From Candidatus Manganitrophus morganii (GTDB lineage: Bacteria; Nitrospirota; Nitrospiria; SBBL01; Manganitrophaceae): a DNA stretch of 64,000 bases. The notes under the pieces were generated by a model, which was not told where the DNA came from, ran no database searches, and saw only the letters and a list, made by a program, of their open reading frames with translations. The stretch spans positions 2,108,001-2,172,000 of the forward strand of contig JAJHOH010000001.1 of assembly GCA_021651055.1 (NCBI GenBank), given 5' to 3'. How positions within the stretch are numbered: position 1 is the stretch's first letter; every line of letters starts with the position of its first letter. Of the stretch, positions 26,399 through 35,152 are shown piece by piece. The position numbers and the translations under genes are program-made.

Positions 26399-27625
26399 AT
26401 GCAGGTTGTCGATAAGACATTATCGATCGTACTGGCCGGCGGGGTTGGCTCCCGCCTTCATCCCCTGACGGCCGATCGGGCCAAACCGGCGGTTCCCTTC
26501 GGCGGGATTTACCGGATCATCGATTTTACCCTCTCGAACTGCCTTCACTCGGGTCTTCGACGCATCCTGATTCTCACCCAATACAAATCACATTCGCTTC
26601 ACAAACATCTTCGAGACGGCTGGTCGATCTTCATTCCGGAGATCGGCGAGTTTATCACCGCCGTTCCGGCGCAGATGCGGGTGGGAGAGGGATGGTATGC
26701 CGGGACCGCCGATGCGATCAACCAAAATCGCTATCTCCTCGAGCGGAGCGGTGCGGAGTATGTCCTGATTCTCGCCGGCGATCACATCTATCGGATGGAT
26801 TACGCCCGGATGCTGGAGGAGCATGCCCGCCGAAAATTCGACGTGACGGTCGCCTGCATGCCGGTGCCGATCGCCGATGCCCGCTCCTTCGGCGTCATCG
26901 ACGTCGACCCGGAGCTCCGGGTCCGGAGTTTCATTGAAAAATCCCCCCATCCCCCGACCTTGCCGAATGACCCTCAACATGCCCTCGCCTCGATGGGGGT
27001 TTACGTCTTCAATCTTCCTTTTCTCCTGAAGGTCCTCGCCCAAGACCACGAAGACGACACCTCCGGTCACGATTTCGGGAAAAATATTCTCCCGAGCATC
27101 ATCGATACCCACGCCGTCGGGGCGTATCATTTCGGCGGCAAGGAGGGCCGGGTCACCCGCGACGGTTACTGGCGCGATGTCGGAACCCTGGATGCGTACT
27201 ACCAGGCGAATATGGATCTCATCGAGCCGGTCCCGCCGATCGATCTCTACCAGAGCGACTGGGGGATTCGGACCTACCACGGCCAATATCCCGCGGCCCG
27301 GATGGCCCCTTCGGCCACCGGCGAGGCGGGATCGGTCGTCAACACCCTGTTGGCCGGAGGGGATGTCATTATCGGCGCAAGGGTTCTCCATTCGATCCTC
27401 TCGCCGAATGTTTGGGTCGAATCGGGGGCGCTCGTCGAGGATGCGATTCTGTTCGAAGGGGTTCAGGTCGGCGCCAGGGCCCGCCTGCGGCGCTGCATTC
27501 TGGATAAAGGGGTCCGTGTTCCGGCGGGAGAGACGATCGGTTGGAATCACGAACAAGATCGCTGCCGGGGATTTACGATCTCTGAGGAAGGGGTCGTGGT
27601 GGTTCCGAAAGAATACAAGTTCTAA
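26399..27625 (+). CDS. glgC: Glucose-1-phosphate adenylyltransferase
   Basis: 408 residues from the ATG at 26399, fixed by GGAGGTGACC upstream. It makes ADP-glucose from ATP and glucose-1-phosphate for glycogen. The N-terminal nucleotidyltransferase is complete: VLAGGVGSRLHPLTADRAKP, GIYRIIDFTLSNC, GTADAINQN and RDVGTLDAYYQANMDL. The C-terminal left-handed beta-helix (residues about 300-400) follows. No glycogen synthase or branching enzyme is nearby. Confidence 0.95.
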   Translation: MQVVDKTLSIVLAGGVGSRLHPLTADRAKPAVPFGGIYRIIDFTLSNCLHSGLRRILILTQYKSHSLHKHLRDGWSIFIPEIGEFITAVPAQMRVGEGWYAGTADAINQNRYLLERSGAEYVLILAGDHIYRMDYARMLEEHARRKFDVTVACMPVPIADARSFGVIDVDPELRVRSFIEKSPHPPTLPNDPQHALASMGVYVFNLPFLLKVLAQDHEDDTSGHDFGKNILPSIIDTHAVGAYHFGGKEGRVTRDGYWRDVGTLDAYYQANMDLIEPVPPIDLYQSDWGIRTYHGQYPAARMAPSATGEAGSVVNTLLAGGDVIIGARVLHSILSPNVWVESGALVEDAILFEGVQVGARARLRRCILDKGVRVPAGETIGWNHEQDRCRGFTISEEGVVVVPKEYKF

Positions 27626-27631
27626 AAGACA

Positions 27632-27686
27632 TGAGGCGTGAGGAGTAAAAGATTTAAGCGCTTTCGACCTTACCCCTTACGCCTCA
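27632..27686. repeat. Imperfect inverted repeat between glgC and the cyclophilin gene
   Basis: TGAGGCGT (27632-27639) pairs with ACGCCTCA (27679-27686) in a short convergent gap rich in GCGTGAGG/CGCCTCAC units. It could be a weak bidirectional terminator or a degenerate intergenic repeat; no strong T-run is present. Confidence 0.35.
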
Positions 27687-27701
27687 CCCTCGCGCCTCCC
27701 G

Positions 27702-28304
27702 TTACTTCGATCTGATAATTTGCACCTTCTTGATCACCACCTCGGTTTTGGGGCGGTCGCGTTCGTCGCGCGGGAGGGCGACGATCTTCTTGACCACCTC
27801 CTGGCCTTCGATGACCTGGCCGAAGATCGTGTGACGGTTGTTCAACCAATCGGTCGCTCCTTCCGTAATAAAGAACTGGCTCCCGTTGGTATTGCGGCCG
27901 GCGTTCGCCATTGCCAGGCGGCCGGGGCGATCGAATTTCAAGTTGGCCGAGAACTCATCCTCAAATTGGTAGCCGGGTCCTCCGCTCCCGTTCCCGAGCG
28001 GATCTCCCCCTTGGATCATAAAGCCGGGAATGACGCGATGAAAGATCACGCCGTCGTAGAGCGGCCGCTTCACCTTTTGTCTCGTTTTCGGATCGGTCCA
28101 CTCTTTGGTTCCCTCGGCCAGCTCGATGAAGTTCGCCACCGTTTTCGGGGCCTCTTTCTCAAAGAGCTCCAGGGTGATTTTCCCCTGCGACGTCTCCATC
28201 ACCGCGTAAACGCCGGGAGGGAGCTTCTTCTCCTCGGCCGCTCCCTCGGGAATGAGGGCCAAACCAACGACAATGAAACTTAAGATCCAGAGAGTCAGCT
28301 GCAT
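27702..28304 (-). CDS. Secreted cyclophilin-type peptidyl-prolyl isomerase
   Basis: 200 residues with AAGGAGG upstream of the ATG and a signal peptide (residues 1-23). The cyclophilin core is complete: VIFHRVIPGFMIQGGDP (catalytic Arg in FHRV, then QGGD), GYQFEDEF, NGSQFFIT and the late NNRHTIFGQVIEG. It helps fold proteins in the periplasm. The gene is alone on its strand between convergent and divergent neighbours. Confidence 0.95.
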   Translation of the reverse strand: MQLTLWILSFIVVGLALIPEGAAEEKKLPPGVYAVMETSQGKITLELFEKEAPKTVANFIELAEGTKEWTDPKTRQKVKRPLYDGVIFHRVIPGFMIQGGDPLGNGSGGPGYQFEDEFSANLKFDRPGRLAMANAGRNTNGSQFFITEGATDWLNNRHTIFGQVIEGQEVVKKIVALPRDERDRPKTEVVIKKVQIIRSK

Positions 28305-28492
28305 TCAAACCTCCTTGAAAGTAAAAGACGGGGCGATCTTAATATAAGTCGGGCGTCGTTGGCAAGCGGGAGGTGAAGGCGCCGGACGAAGGTCTTTGGG
28401 GGCTGGTATTTGGGGTTCGACTTCAAGTACAATAGAAAAAACATAGACACGGACCGATTGGTTAATCCTGAACCACCTTGAAGGGGAGAGAC

Positions 28493-29020
28493 ATGGAGAA
28501 AAAGTGGGCCGTCCAGGGAGACGTCAAGGTCGAATTCCCGATGAGTGCCGTCATTGATATGTATTCTTTTTTCGAAGAGATCAAAGAGAAATGGGCGGAT
28601 GATCCGGAGCTTCACGATTCGCTCAACCACTTCGAGCTGGAGATCAAAAAAGACGATTTTCACTACCGAATGGGAGAAATCTCAATCAAAGATCTCTTAA
28701 GAGATTACAAGATGGACGATCTCTACCAGCAAGCGAAAGCCGAGCTCCCCTTAAAAGAAGCGCTCCGCCTTTTTGTCTCCTTCCTCCAGCTGGAACAGCG
28801 GCTACCGCAAAAGGTCCTTAAAGATGTCGATTACCAGAACAAGCGGGCCTGCTTCGTGATGGCCCTGGAAGAGAATAAGTTGAGAACTCCCGATTGGAAA
28901 GAGATGCGTCCCTTTCCGGTGGTCCGCCTCAGCTTCGATGTGGAAGAGGAGAATCAGGCGGAGGTGATTCCGATCCGTCCCGAAAACCAGAACCACTCCC
29001 CCCGGGCAAAACGAAAATAG
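28493..29020 (+). CDS. Uncharacterised soluble helical protein
   Basis: 175 residues from the ATG at 28493; GGGGAGAG lies just upstream. It is mostly helical and charged, with no signal or membrane segment. A fairly ordered centre (YRMGEISIKDLLRDYKMDDL) is followed by an acidic-to-basic tail (IPIRPENQNHSPRAKRK). I do not recognise the family. A perfect 28-base palindrome follows the stop. Confidence 0.6.
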   Translation: MEKKWAVQGDVKVEFPMSAVIDMYSFFEEIKEKWADDPELHDSLNHFELEIKKDDFHYRMGEISIKDLLRDYKMDDLYQQAKAELPLKEALRLFVSFLQLEQRLPQKVLKDVDYQNKRACFVMALEENKLRTPDWKEMRPFPVVRLSFDVEEENQAEVIPIRPENQNHSPRAKRK

Positions 29021-29043
29021 AGCTCTTTCGGTGTTCCGATTCC

Positions 29044-29071
29044 GTAGGGGCACAGCATGCTGTGCCCCTAC
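29044..29071. repeat. Perfect 28-base palindrome (REP-like)
   Basis: Fourteen bases starting GTAGGGGCACAGCA are followed at once by their exact reverse complement. Such GTAGGGGCA palindromes are found as dispersed intergenic repeats in several bacterial phyla. It lies between convergent genes and may also act as a terminator. Confidence 0.7.
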
Positions 29072-29096
29072 ACAACCACCGACCATCGATCCACAG

Positions 29097-29789
29097 TCAA
29101 CCCGCGCAGAGCGCCTCAAGCTCCTTGGGCTCCATCTCCGTCAGGCTTCTGATAATCCGATCGGCCTTGCCCTCCAAACTTTCCCGCGCATAGGAGTTGG
29201 TGACCGCCAGACATTTCATCCCCGCCAGGCGGGCCGCTTCCACCCCATGAAGGGAGTCTTCAATCACCACGCATTCGTCCGGCCGGATCGGTGGGTTCGG
29301 CGCCGGCGGCAGCTCGTTTAGCTTTGCGAGCGCCATGAGGAAGGCCTCCGGGTGGGGTTTCCCGTTCTTCACGTCCTGCGCGCTTACGATCACCGGAAAC
29401 GCCGACCGCATCCCCCCTTTATCGAGGGCAAACTTGATCTCCCCTCGAAAAGCGCCGGAGGCGATCGCCAGCCGGTAGACCCCTGCCGCCTTCTTCACAA
29501 ACTCCACCACCCCCGGATAGAGATAGAGCTCCTGCTGAGAGAGGGTCCGATAGACGGCCATTTTCCGAATAATCAAATCCTTGAGGATCTTGTTGTTGAT
29601 CGGTCGCTGATGGGCGGCGAGCGCCGTCTCGAAGCATCCCTTGTCGTCCATCGCAAGGTATTTCGAATAATATTCCTCTTTGCTGAGGGTGATCCCCTCT
29701 TCCTGCAAGATCTGTTGTAGCGCTTTCATGTGTTGCGGCTCGCTGTCGACGATCACCCCGTCGCAATCAAAAATAATCGCTTTTAACAT
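29097..29789 (-). CDS. HAD-superfamily hydrolase (beta-phosphoglucomutase/phosphatase type)
   Basis: 230 residues from the ATG at 29789, chosen for TGAGGAGAG upstream and because motif I follows at once. Motif I is IIFDCDGVIVDSEP (catalytic Asp pair), motif II the Ser in IASGAF, motif III the Lys in KNGKPHPE, and motif IV the VIEDSLHGVEAA acidic pair. A helical cap lies at about residues 18-90. It is probably a sugar phosphatase or beta-phosphoglucomutase-like enzyme. It is the last gene of a leftward run. Confidence 0.88.
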   Translation of the reverse strand: MLKAIIFDCDGVIVDSEPQHMKALQQILQEEGITLSKEEYYSKYLAMDDKGCFETALAAHQRPINNKILKDLIIRKMAVYRTLSQQELYLYPGVVEFVKKAAGVYRLAIASGAFRGEIKFALDKGGMRSAFPVIVSAQDVKNGKPHPEAFLMALAKLNELPPAPNPPIRPDECVVIEDSLHGVEAARLAGMKCLAVTNSYARESLEGKADRIIRSLTEMEPKELEALCAG

Positions 29790-29856
29790 GGCTCTCCTCA
29801 AAAAAGTTGTCTTAGCATAAAGAAAGAGACCGGAGAGATCAAGCCCTTTTGAAGGG

Positions 29857-31140
29857 TCAGGAAGTTTGGGATTGCGGCGTCGATCTTCTTGGAGGAGGGT
29901 GTTCCCGCTCCGCCTGGCGGATCGCCTGGATTCTCTGCAGGATCGGAGGATGAGAATCATTGAGGAGCACATGGAGCGGATGCGGCGTCAGGTTGGAGAG
30001 ATGATCGACCGCCAGCTTCTTCAACGCGCCAATCATCGCCTCCGGCTGTTCAAATGTATCGGCCGCGAAGCGGTCGGCCTCGTATTCGTTCCTTCGGGAC
30101 AGAGCTTGTAGAAAGATAGACAGGATCGACTCGACCGGGGTGAAGAGAAGGCTGAAGAAAACCAGCCCCGCATAGATCGACGGCTGCTCCATGTAGAAGG
30201 CTTCATAAAGTCCAGGCCGGTAGAGAAAGATGGAGAGGAGGAAGAACATCAGCCCTGCATGCGCAATGGAAAGGGCCATTCCCAGGAGAATGTGCTTTTT
30301 CTTATAATGCCCGATTTCATGCGCTAAGATAGCGACCAGCTCCGGAACCGTCTGCTTCGCAATCAAGGTATCGAAGAGGGCGATCCGCTTGTGTCGGCCG
30401 AAGCCGGAAAAGAAAGCGTTTGCTTTGGTGGAGCGGCGCGATCCGTCGATCACGTAGATCTGCTCCACCGGAAAATCGACCGAACGGGCATAGGAGAGAA
30501 TCCGCTCCTTCAGCTCCCCCTCTCCGAGCGGGGTGAACTTGTTGAAGATCGGCATAATCCAGGTGGGGGCGATGAATTGGACGAAGAAGACGAAGAGGGT
30601 AAAGGCGGCCCAGGCATAAAGCCAGGCGAACTCCCCGGCGAAGTGGAAGAAAAAGAGAATGCCGGCGAGAAGCGGCCCCCCGAGCAGCAGGCCAAGCACC
30701 GTCCCCTTGATCAAATCGGCAACGAAGGTCGCCGGCGTCATCTTGTTAAAGCCGAACCGTTCCTCGATGACGAAGGTGTCATAAATCTGGAAGGGAAGCG
30801 ACAGAAGGCTTCTCAGGAAAACCAAAATGCCGATATAGGCGAGGCCCGTTACGATCGGACCGAACCCCCAACTCCGGACCCATAAGTCGATGAGATTGAA
30901 TCCGCCGGAGAACCAGAAGGCGAGAAGGGCGATCAAGCCGACGGTCGCGGTGAGAATCCCGAATCGCGTCTTCACACGGAGATACTCCTGCGATTTGCGG
31001 TAGGCCTCCGGGTCGTAGACCCCTTGAAATTCCTCCGGCAGCTCCCGCCGCATTGCCTTGAGGTTGAGGAGATCGGCGGCGAGATTCAGGATGTAGTCGA
31101 GAAGAAGTGCGGCAAGAATGATGATTCCATAAAGATTCAT
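29857..31140 (-). CDS. M48-family (Ste24/CAAX-type) membrane metallopeptidase
   Basis: 427 residues from the ATG at 31140 with GAGGTGAT upstream. At least six membrane helices surround the zinc site HEIGH (in ILAHEIGHYKKKH). The third ligand is the Glu of NEYEADRFA. The N-terminal domain (residues about 30-180, with LPFQIYDTFVIEERFGFN) is the Ste24-type peptidase N-domain, so this is the larger CAAX-protease-like form rather than HtpX. Likely role: membrane protein quality control. It follows a small secreted protein by 4 bases. Confidence 0.92.
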   Translation of the reverse strand: MNLYGIIILAALLLDYILNLAADLLNLKAMRRELPEEFQGVYDPEAYRKSQEYLRVKTRFGILTATVGLIALLAFWFSGGFNLIDLWVRSWGFGPIVTGLAYIGILVFLRSLLSLPFQIYDTFVIEERFGFNKMTPATFVADLIKGTVLGLLLGGPLLAGILFFFHFAGEFAWLYAWAAFTLFVFFVQFIAPTWIMPIFNKFTPLGEGELKERILSYARSVDFPVEQIYVIDGSRRSTKANAFFSGFGRHKRIALFDTLIAKQTVPELVAILAHEIGHYKKKHILLGMALSIAHAGLMFFLLSIFLYRPGLYEAFYMEQPSIYAGLVFFSLLFTPVESILSIFLQALSRRNEYEADRFAADTFEQPEAMIGALKKLAVDHLSNLTPHPLHVLLNDSHPPILQRIQAIRQAEREHPPPRRSTPQSQTS

Positions 31141-31144
31141 CAGA

Positions 31145-31633
31145 TCACCTCGGATCAACAAGCAGATCGTTCGGTAAGATGACCTCCGGCTTGGTGCTGA
31201 CGTTCAAATCGGAGATGATCCAATCTTCTTTTACCTTGGCAACTTCTTTAAAAGCGACAAACCGGGCGAAGGCCGGTCCTCGGTCGTAATTGAGGGTAAC
31301 ATAGACCAGATAGGCGCGCGGGGTCAGCGGATGGGTTTCGATCAGATGGCCGCTTGAAAATTGGCCGTAGAGGGATTCGATCTCCTTCAAGAGGGCCAAC
31401 TGTGCGGCCGCCTCCTTGCTCCCCTCAAGGATTCCCCCCTTGGTCCATGCCTTCATCGCCCCATCCGCTCCTTTGAAGGAGTAGTCGTTCAGCCCGGCAA
31501 GGACAATGCTCGGAATGCCGAGTTTCTCCTCTCCCCGGTCTCTTCCGGCGGCGAACGGTATCGAAGAGAGCGCCAAGAGGACGGCAACCAAGATGAAAGC
31601 AACCTCGCTAATCGATCGGACAGAATGTAACAT
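31145..31633 (-). CDS. Small secreted protein of unknown function
   Basis: 162 residues with GAGAGGAGAA before the ATG at 31633. A signal peptide ends near residue 29 (SSIPFAAG). The mature part has no known motif; ARAYLVYVTLNYDRGPAFARF-like strands suggest a small alpha/beta fold. It overlaps the end of the GIY-YIG gene by 26 bases and precedes the M48 peptidase by 4, so translation of the three is probably coupled. Confidence 0.7.
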   Translation of the reverse strand: MLHSVRSISEVAFILVAVLLALSSIPFAAGRDRGEEKLGIPSIVLAGLNDYSFKGADGAMKAWTKGGILEGSKEAAAQLALLKEIESLYGQFSSGHLIETHPLTPRAYLVYVTLNYDRGPAFARFVAFKEVAKVKEDWIISDLNVSTKPEVILPNDLLVDPR

Positions 31634-31946
31634 CGATTCTCCTCTCCAGAATCAGTTTTTCTTTCTCTTTCCGAGAGAGCGCCTTGAGCGCCCCCTCCCT
31701 GATGGATGCTTCGGAACGGCTGACGCAGCCTTCTTGATAGATCACTCGGACCGGCCGCCGAGAGCGCGTGTAACGGGAGGCGCGCCCCGCGTTGTGTTGA
31801 TCGAGCCGCCGCGCCAGCTTGTTGGTGATGCCGGTGTAGAAGGTCCCGTCGCTGCATTCGACGATGTAGACAGTCCAGGTCGGCTCCTGTCGTTGATCAG
31901 AAAGGATCGCTTTTCCGTTTCGAGATCGCGCACGCTTTTTTTTCAG
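31608..31946 (-). CDS. GIY-YIG endonuclease (YhbQ-type), CTG start
   Basis: 112 residues. No ATG, GTG or TTG precedes the conserved domain in its open frame; the best start is CTG at 31946, 6 bases after GGAG. The frame opens just after the TAG stop of the SDR gene, in the same frame. The domain is complete: VYIVECSDGTFYTGIT (the GIY-YIG strands), then the catalytic-type Arg in LARRLDQHNAG and RYTRSRRPVRVIY. The C-terminal helix is basic. YhbQ-like proteins may nick DNA in repair. Start by CTG is inferred; readthrough of the TAG is an alternative. Confidence 0.78.
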   Translation of the reverse strand: MKKKRARSRNGKAILSDQRQEPTWTVYIVECSDGTFYTGITNKLARRLDQHNAGRASRYTRSRRPVRVIYQEGCVSRSEASIREGALKALSRKEKEKLILERRIDVTFCPID

Positions 31947-31955
31947 AGGGCGCTC

Positions 31956-32774
31956 CTAAACGAAGAGGTCGGGGATCAGCGGGGTTCCGGGCGAGACGGC
32001 ATAGCGGTCGAAATCGGTGATCCCGGCCGATCGGAGAAGCGCTTCATCGAGAAAGAAGTTTCCGGTGCACTCCCGGCTCGACTTCGTCAGGATGAGATAA
32101 GCCGCATCGGCCATGATCTCGGGTGTCCGGCAGCGCTGCAGCGCGACCTCTCCGGCCAAACTGACCATCGCGGCGGTCGCGATGGCGGTTTGCGGCCAGA
32201 GGGAATTGACGGCGATCTCCTTTTCCTTGAACGCTTCCGCCATTCCGAGCGTGCAGAGGCTCATTCCGTATTTCGAGAGGGTGTAAGCCAGATGCGGCGC
32301 GAACCATTTCGCTTCGAGGTTCAGCGGGGGGGCGATGTTGAGGATGTGGGGATTGGCCGATTCCGTCAAATAGGGAAAGCAGACCTGAGCGCAGAGAAAA
32401 GTCCCGCGGACGTTGACCTGATGCATCAGATCGAACCGTTTCATCGACGTTTGAAGGATGCCGGTCAGGCCGAGAGCGCTGGCGTTGTTGATCAGGATAT
32501 CGATTCCGCCGAATGTCTCGACCCCCTTCTTCACCGCCCCCTGGACCTGATCTTCAAATCGAATGTCGGTCGGGCAGGCGAGCGCCTGGCCTCCGGCGGC
32601 GATGATCTCCTCGGCGGCGGTGTAGATCGTGCCGGGGAGGTTCTTCTGAGGGGTGACCGTCTTGGCGACCAGAACGATGTTGGCGCCGTCCCGGGCGGCC
32701 CGCAGGCCGATCGCTTTCCCGATCCCCCGGCTCGCGCCGGTGATGAAGAGGGTCTTGCCCTGCAGCGTCGTCAT
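31956..32774 (-). CDS. SDR oxidoreductase, HSDL2-like
   Basis: 272 residues with GGAGG before the ATG. The Rossmann motif is TGASRGIGKAIGLRAARDG, with NNASAL and the catalytic YTLSKYG (Tyr and Lys). The PGTIYTAAEEI segment is typical of the hydroxysteroid dehydrogenase-like 2 group, often linked to lipid metabolism. The stop is TAG, directly followed in the same frame by the GIY-YIG open frame. Confidence 0.9.
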   Translation of the reverse strand: MTTLQGKTLFITGASRGIGKAIGLRAARDGANIVLVAKTVTPQKNLPGTIYTAAEEIIAAGGQALACPTDIRFEDQVQGAVKKGVETFGGIDILINNASALGLTGILQTSMKRFDLMHQVNVRGTFLCAQVCFPYLTESANPHILNIAPPLNLEAKWFAPHLAYTLSKYGMSLCTLGMAEAFKEKEIAVNSLWPQTAIATAAMVSLAGEVALQRCRTPEIMADAAYLILTKSSRECTGNFFLDEALLRSAGITDFDRYAVSPGTPLIPDLFV

Positions 32775-32811
32775 ATTCCTCCGTGATGCGGCGGTCTCTC
32801 CGGCGGCCGGC

Positions 32812-33288
32812 TCAAGCAGTTTTACTTCTGTTCAGCAATTCCTCATAGATCTTATAGTGGGTCTCCGCCATCCCGAGCGTCCGATAGGTCTGCTCGGCCC
32901 GCTGATTTTCCCGCTCGACGTAGAGACGGAAGCCGCAGACATTCCCCTGTTCCTCCGCCCGGCGCTTCACCTCCGCATAGAGCCGTTTGTAGATTCCTTT
33001 CCCCCGTCTTGGTGGAAGGACATAGACGCTCTGAAGCCACCAGAAGAGGCCGTCTCTCCAGTCGCTCCACTCATAGGTGACCATCAGCCCTCCGACGACC
33101 TCCCCGTTGATCTCGGCGACGAGATAAAAGCCGTATTGCGGCTGCTTGAGGAGCGCGGCGACGCCGGCCGAGACGGTTTCGATCGGAAGGTCGAGCCCCT
33201 CGGTCTCCTTCGCCATCGCCCGGTTGAACGCCACGAGGCGCTCCGTATCTTGCGCAACGGCAGGCCGAATAAACACCACGTCTGTCAT
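32812..33288 (-). CDS. GNAT-family N-acetyltransferase
   Basis: 158 residues. The acetyl-CoA site is VYVLPPRRGKGIYKRLY (motif A, Gln/Arg-x-x-Gly-x-Gly/Ala), and motif B ends near FRLYVERENQRAEQTYRTLG. The N-terminus begins with the usual strand VVFIRPAVAQD. The substrate is unknown. It starts 10 bases after msrB, so it is probably co-transcribed with it. Confidence 0.88.
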   Translation of the reverse strand: MTDVVFIRPAVAQDTERLVAFNRAMAKETEGLDLPIETVSAGVAALLKQPQYGFYLVAEINGEVVGGLMVTYEWSDWRDGLFWWLQSVYVLPPRRGKGIYKRLYAEVKRRAEEQGNVCGFRLYVERENQRAEQTYRTLGMAETHYKIYEELLNRSKTA

Positions 33289-33298
33289 CGACCGTCCG

Positions 33299-33718
33299 TC
33301 ATCGCTTCTTTTCCTCTTCTTGTTTCTCTTTTTCCAGCTTCAGGGATGCGGAGTTGATGCAGTAGCGCATCCCGGTCGGCCGCGGACCGTCCGGAAAGAG
33401 ATGGCCGAGGTGAGATTCGCAGGACGCGCACAACACCTCGACCCGGCGCATTCCGTGGCTCTGATCCTCCTCGGTTCTGATCCCCTCCGCCGAGATCGGC
33501 TCCCAAAAGCTCGGCCAACCGCTCCCCGACTCATATTTGGTTTTGGAACTAAAGAGCGGATTTCCGCAGGCGACGCAACGGTAGACCCCCGGCTCTTTGC
33601 TGTTGTAGTACTCGCCGGTGAAGGCCCGCTCGGTCCTTTTCTTCCGGGTGACCTCATACTGCTCGGGGGTGAGCTCTTTTTTCCATTCTTCTTCGGATTT
33701 GGTGACTTTCTTTTTCAT
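33299..33718 (-). CDS. msrB: Peptide methionine-R-sulfoxide reductase MsrB
   Basis: 139 residues with GAGGAG upstream. Two CxxC pairs bind structural zinc (CVAC and CASC), and GSGWPSF and RYCINSASL complete the MsrB signature, the latter holding the catalytic Cys. No resolving partner (MsrA) is fused. There is no signal peptide, so the enzyme is cytoplasmic. It heads the leftward run of genes to 29097. Confidence 0.95.
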   Translation of the reverse strand: MKKKVTKSEEEWKKELTPEQYEVTRKKRTERAFTGEYYNSKEPGVYRCVACGNPLFSSKTKYESGSGWPSFWEPISAEGIRTEEDQSHGMRRVEVLCASCESHLGHLFPDGPRPTGMRYCINSASLKLEKEKQEEEKKR

Positions 33719-34036
33719 AAAAACGACTCCTCATGACGACTTAAAGTCTTGTTGAGCTTGACGAGGGTTTTACCCGATCGTCTCGATGATGTTTTAAAAT
33801 TGCGCATCGATCTCTTAAGAAACCATCGCTTCATGATAATCCGAAACGGGCAAAGGGTCAATTCGTCTCTTTCCAAAAGGAAGAGCCGCACTCCTTTCCG
33901 GTTGAGCCTCTGCAGGAGGGGATCTCCTCGATTCGGGGGGGTTGTATGCCATTCTGTATTCGCACTACAATAAAAATAAGGCTGCAAATACGGCTCAACT
34001 CTGTAAGAGGAGACGTATGATTAGGAAAGGGAGGGA
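33719..34036. other. Gene-free gap of about 320 bases
   Basis: Between msrB and the DUF4383 gene I see no convincing gene; the open frames lack ribosome sites and coding character. The gap holds the DUF4383 promoter and presumably the msrB promoter. Confidence 0.5.
33942..33971 (+). promoter_or_regulatory. Sigma-70-type promoter of the DUF4383 gene
   Basis: TTGTAT (33942-33947), an 18-base spacer and TACAAT (33966-33971), about 65 bases before the start codon. Confidence 0.5.
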
Positions 34037-34435
34037 ATGAAGATGTCATCTGTATCAAGGGGCGTGAAGGCGCTCGGCATTATTTTAATCATTATCGGGA
34101 TTTGGGGATTTTTCCAGAACCCCATTTTGGGGCTGTTTCTGGTGGATCCCATGCACAATGTGTTTCATTTGCTCACCGGGATTTTGGCGATCGTTTTTGC
34201 AGCGAGAGGGGAAGCGCCGGCGAAGCAATATTCGAAGGTGATCGGCGTGGTCTACGGCCTGTTGACGATTGCCGGTTTCTTTATGAGCGGGGTTTATGAG
34301 TTAGGATTCATGCGGATGAACGACGCGGACGATTGGCTGCATCTCTTTTTCGGGGTGGCCTTTCTCTATTACGGCTATAGCCGTGTCTACGGCGCCCGTC
34401 GTCATGGGATGCGGGAAGCGCCGGTTCGAGGTTAA
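34037..34435 (+). CDS. DUF4383-type membrane protein
   Basis: 132 residues with GGGAGGGA just upstream (a second ATG two codons on is equally possible). Four hydrophobic spans are visible, near residues 10-30, 38-57, 66-86 and 96-115. The DPMHNVFHLLTG and DWLHLFFGVAFLYYG stretches match DUF4383. The function of the family is unknown. Confidence 0.8.
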   Translation: MKMSSVSRGVKALGIILIIIGIWGFFQNPILGLFLVDPMHNVFHLLTGILAIVFAARGEAPAKQYSKVIGVVYGLLTIAGFFMSGVYELGFMRMNDADDWLHLFFGVAFLYYGYSRVYGARRHGMREAPVRG

Positions 34436-34476
34436 GCGAAGCGATCTTCCTGGAATGCCAAGCGATTGGGAGGTTT

Positions 34477-35052
34477 TTACAACAACACTTTCATCTTCCG
34501 GCCTCCCGTCACTTCAAAGCGCTGACGCTCATAGAAGTGAACCGTACCGGCGAATTGGGGAAGCGGCGGGGTGCAGACTTCAAGCCGTTTCCATCCCTTC
34601 TTTCGGGCATGGTCCATGGCGGTTTTTACCAGCTTTCCGCCGATTCCCTTTGAGCGATGGGCCGGATCGACATAGAGCTCCTGAATGATCCCGAAGGCCC
34701 CCTCCGCGTAAAGGGCGTGGCTTTCACAAAGGGCGATGAAGCCGAGCGGCTCATCTGATTCGGAGTCGATCGCCCTATACACCGCGTAGAGTTCCTGTTC
34801 CAGGAATCGCCGGCAACGGACGCTCGTCTCCGCCAGGTCGATATTGAACGGCTTCTCGCCGATCGCGTCGATGATCTCGTCGGTCAACCGCTTCACCATC
34901 AGCGCGATTTGTTCGGCCTCTTCCGGCGAGGCCTTTTTGATTCGGATCGTCATTTCAGTTTCCGGCCCCAGACCGAAAGGGTTGCGTAATATATCACCCG
35001 CAATCAGTCGCTCCTTCAGATGCTCCGCCGACATTTTTATAATCTTCGCCAT
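34477..35052 (-). CDS. GNAT-family N-acetyltransferase
   Basis: 191 residues from the ATG at 35052. The GNAT domain itself begins at TIRIKKASPEE, after an ATG at 34953 that has its own GGAA ribosome site, so a 158-residue form is possible. Motif A is VDPAHRSKGIGGKLVKTAMD and the C-terminal HFYERQRFEVTGG closes the fold. The substrate is unknown. Confidence 0.82.
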   Translation of the reverse strand: MAKIIKMSAEHLKERLIAGDILRNPFGLGPETEMTIRIKKASPEEAEQIALMVKRLTDEIIDAIGEKPFNIDLAETSVRCRRFLEQELYAVYRAIDSESDEPLGFIALCESHALYAEGAFGIIQELYVDPAHRSKGIGGKLVKTAMDHARKKGWKRLEVCTPPLPQFAGTVHFYERQRFEVTGGRKMKVLL

Positions 35053-35152
35053 GCGTGATCCGCCGGGCTGATTCACGTGTATAAGCCAATTCTTTTTTCA
35101 AGTCAATCGAATTGCATGAGGGGAGAAAAGGTCATGGGAGGCGGGCCATCTG

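Noticed and set aside
33715-33987. Possible small gene of about 90 codons on the minus strand upstream of msrB
   Set aside because: It lacks a ribosome site and its composition does not look coding.
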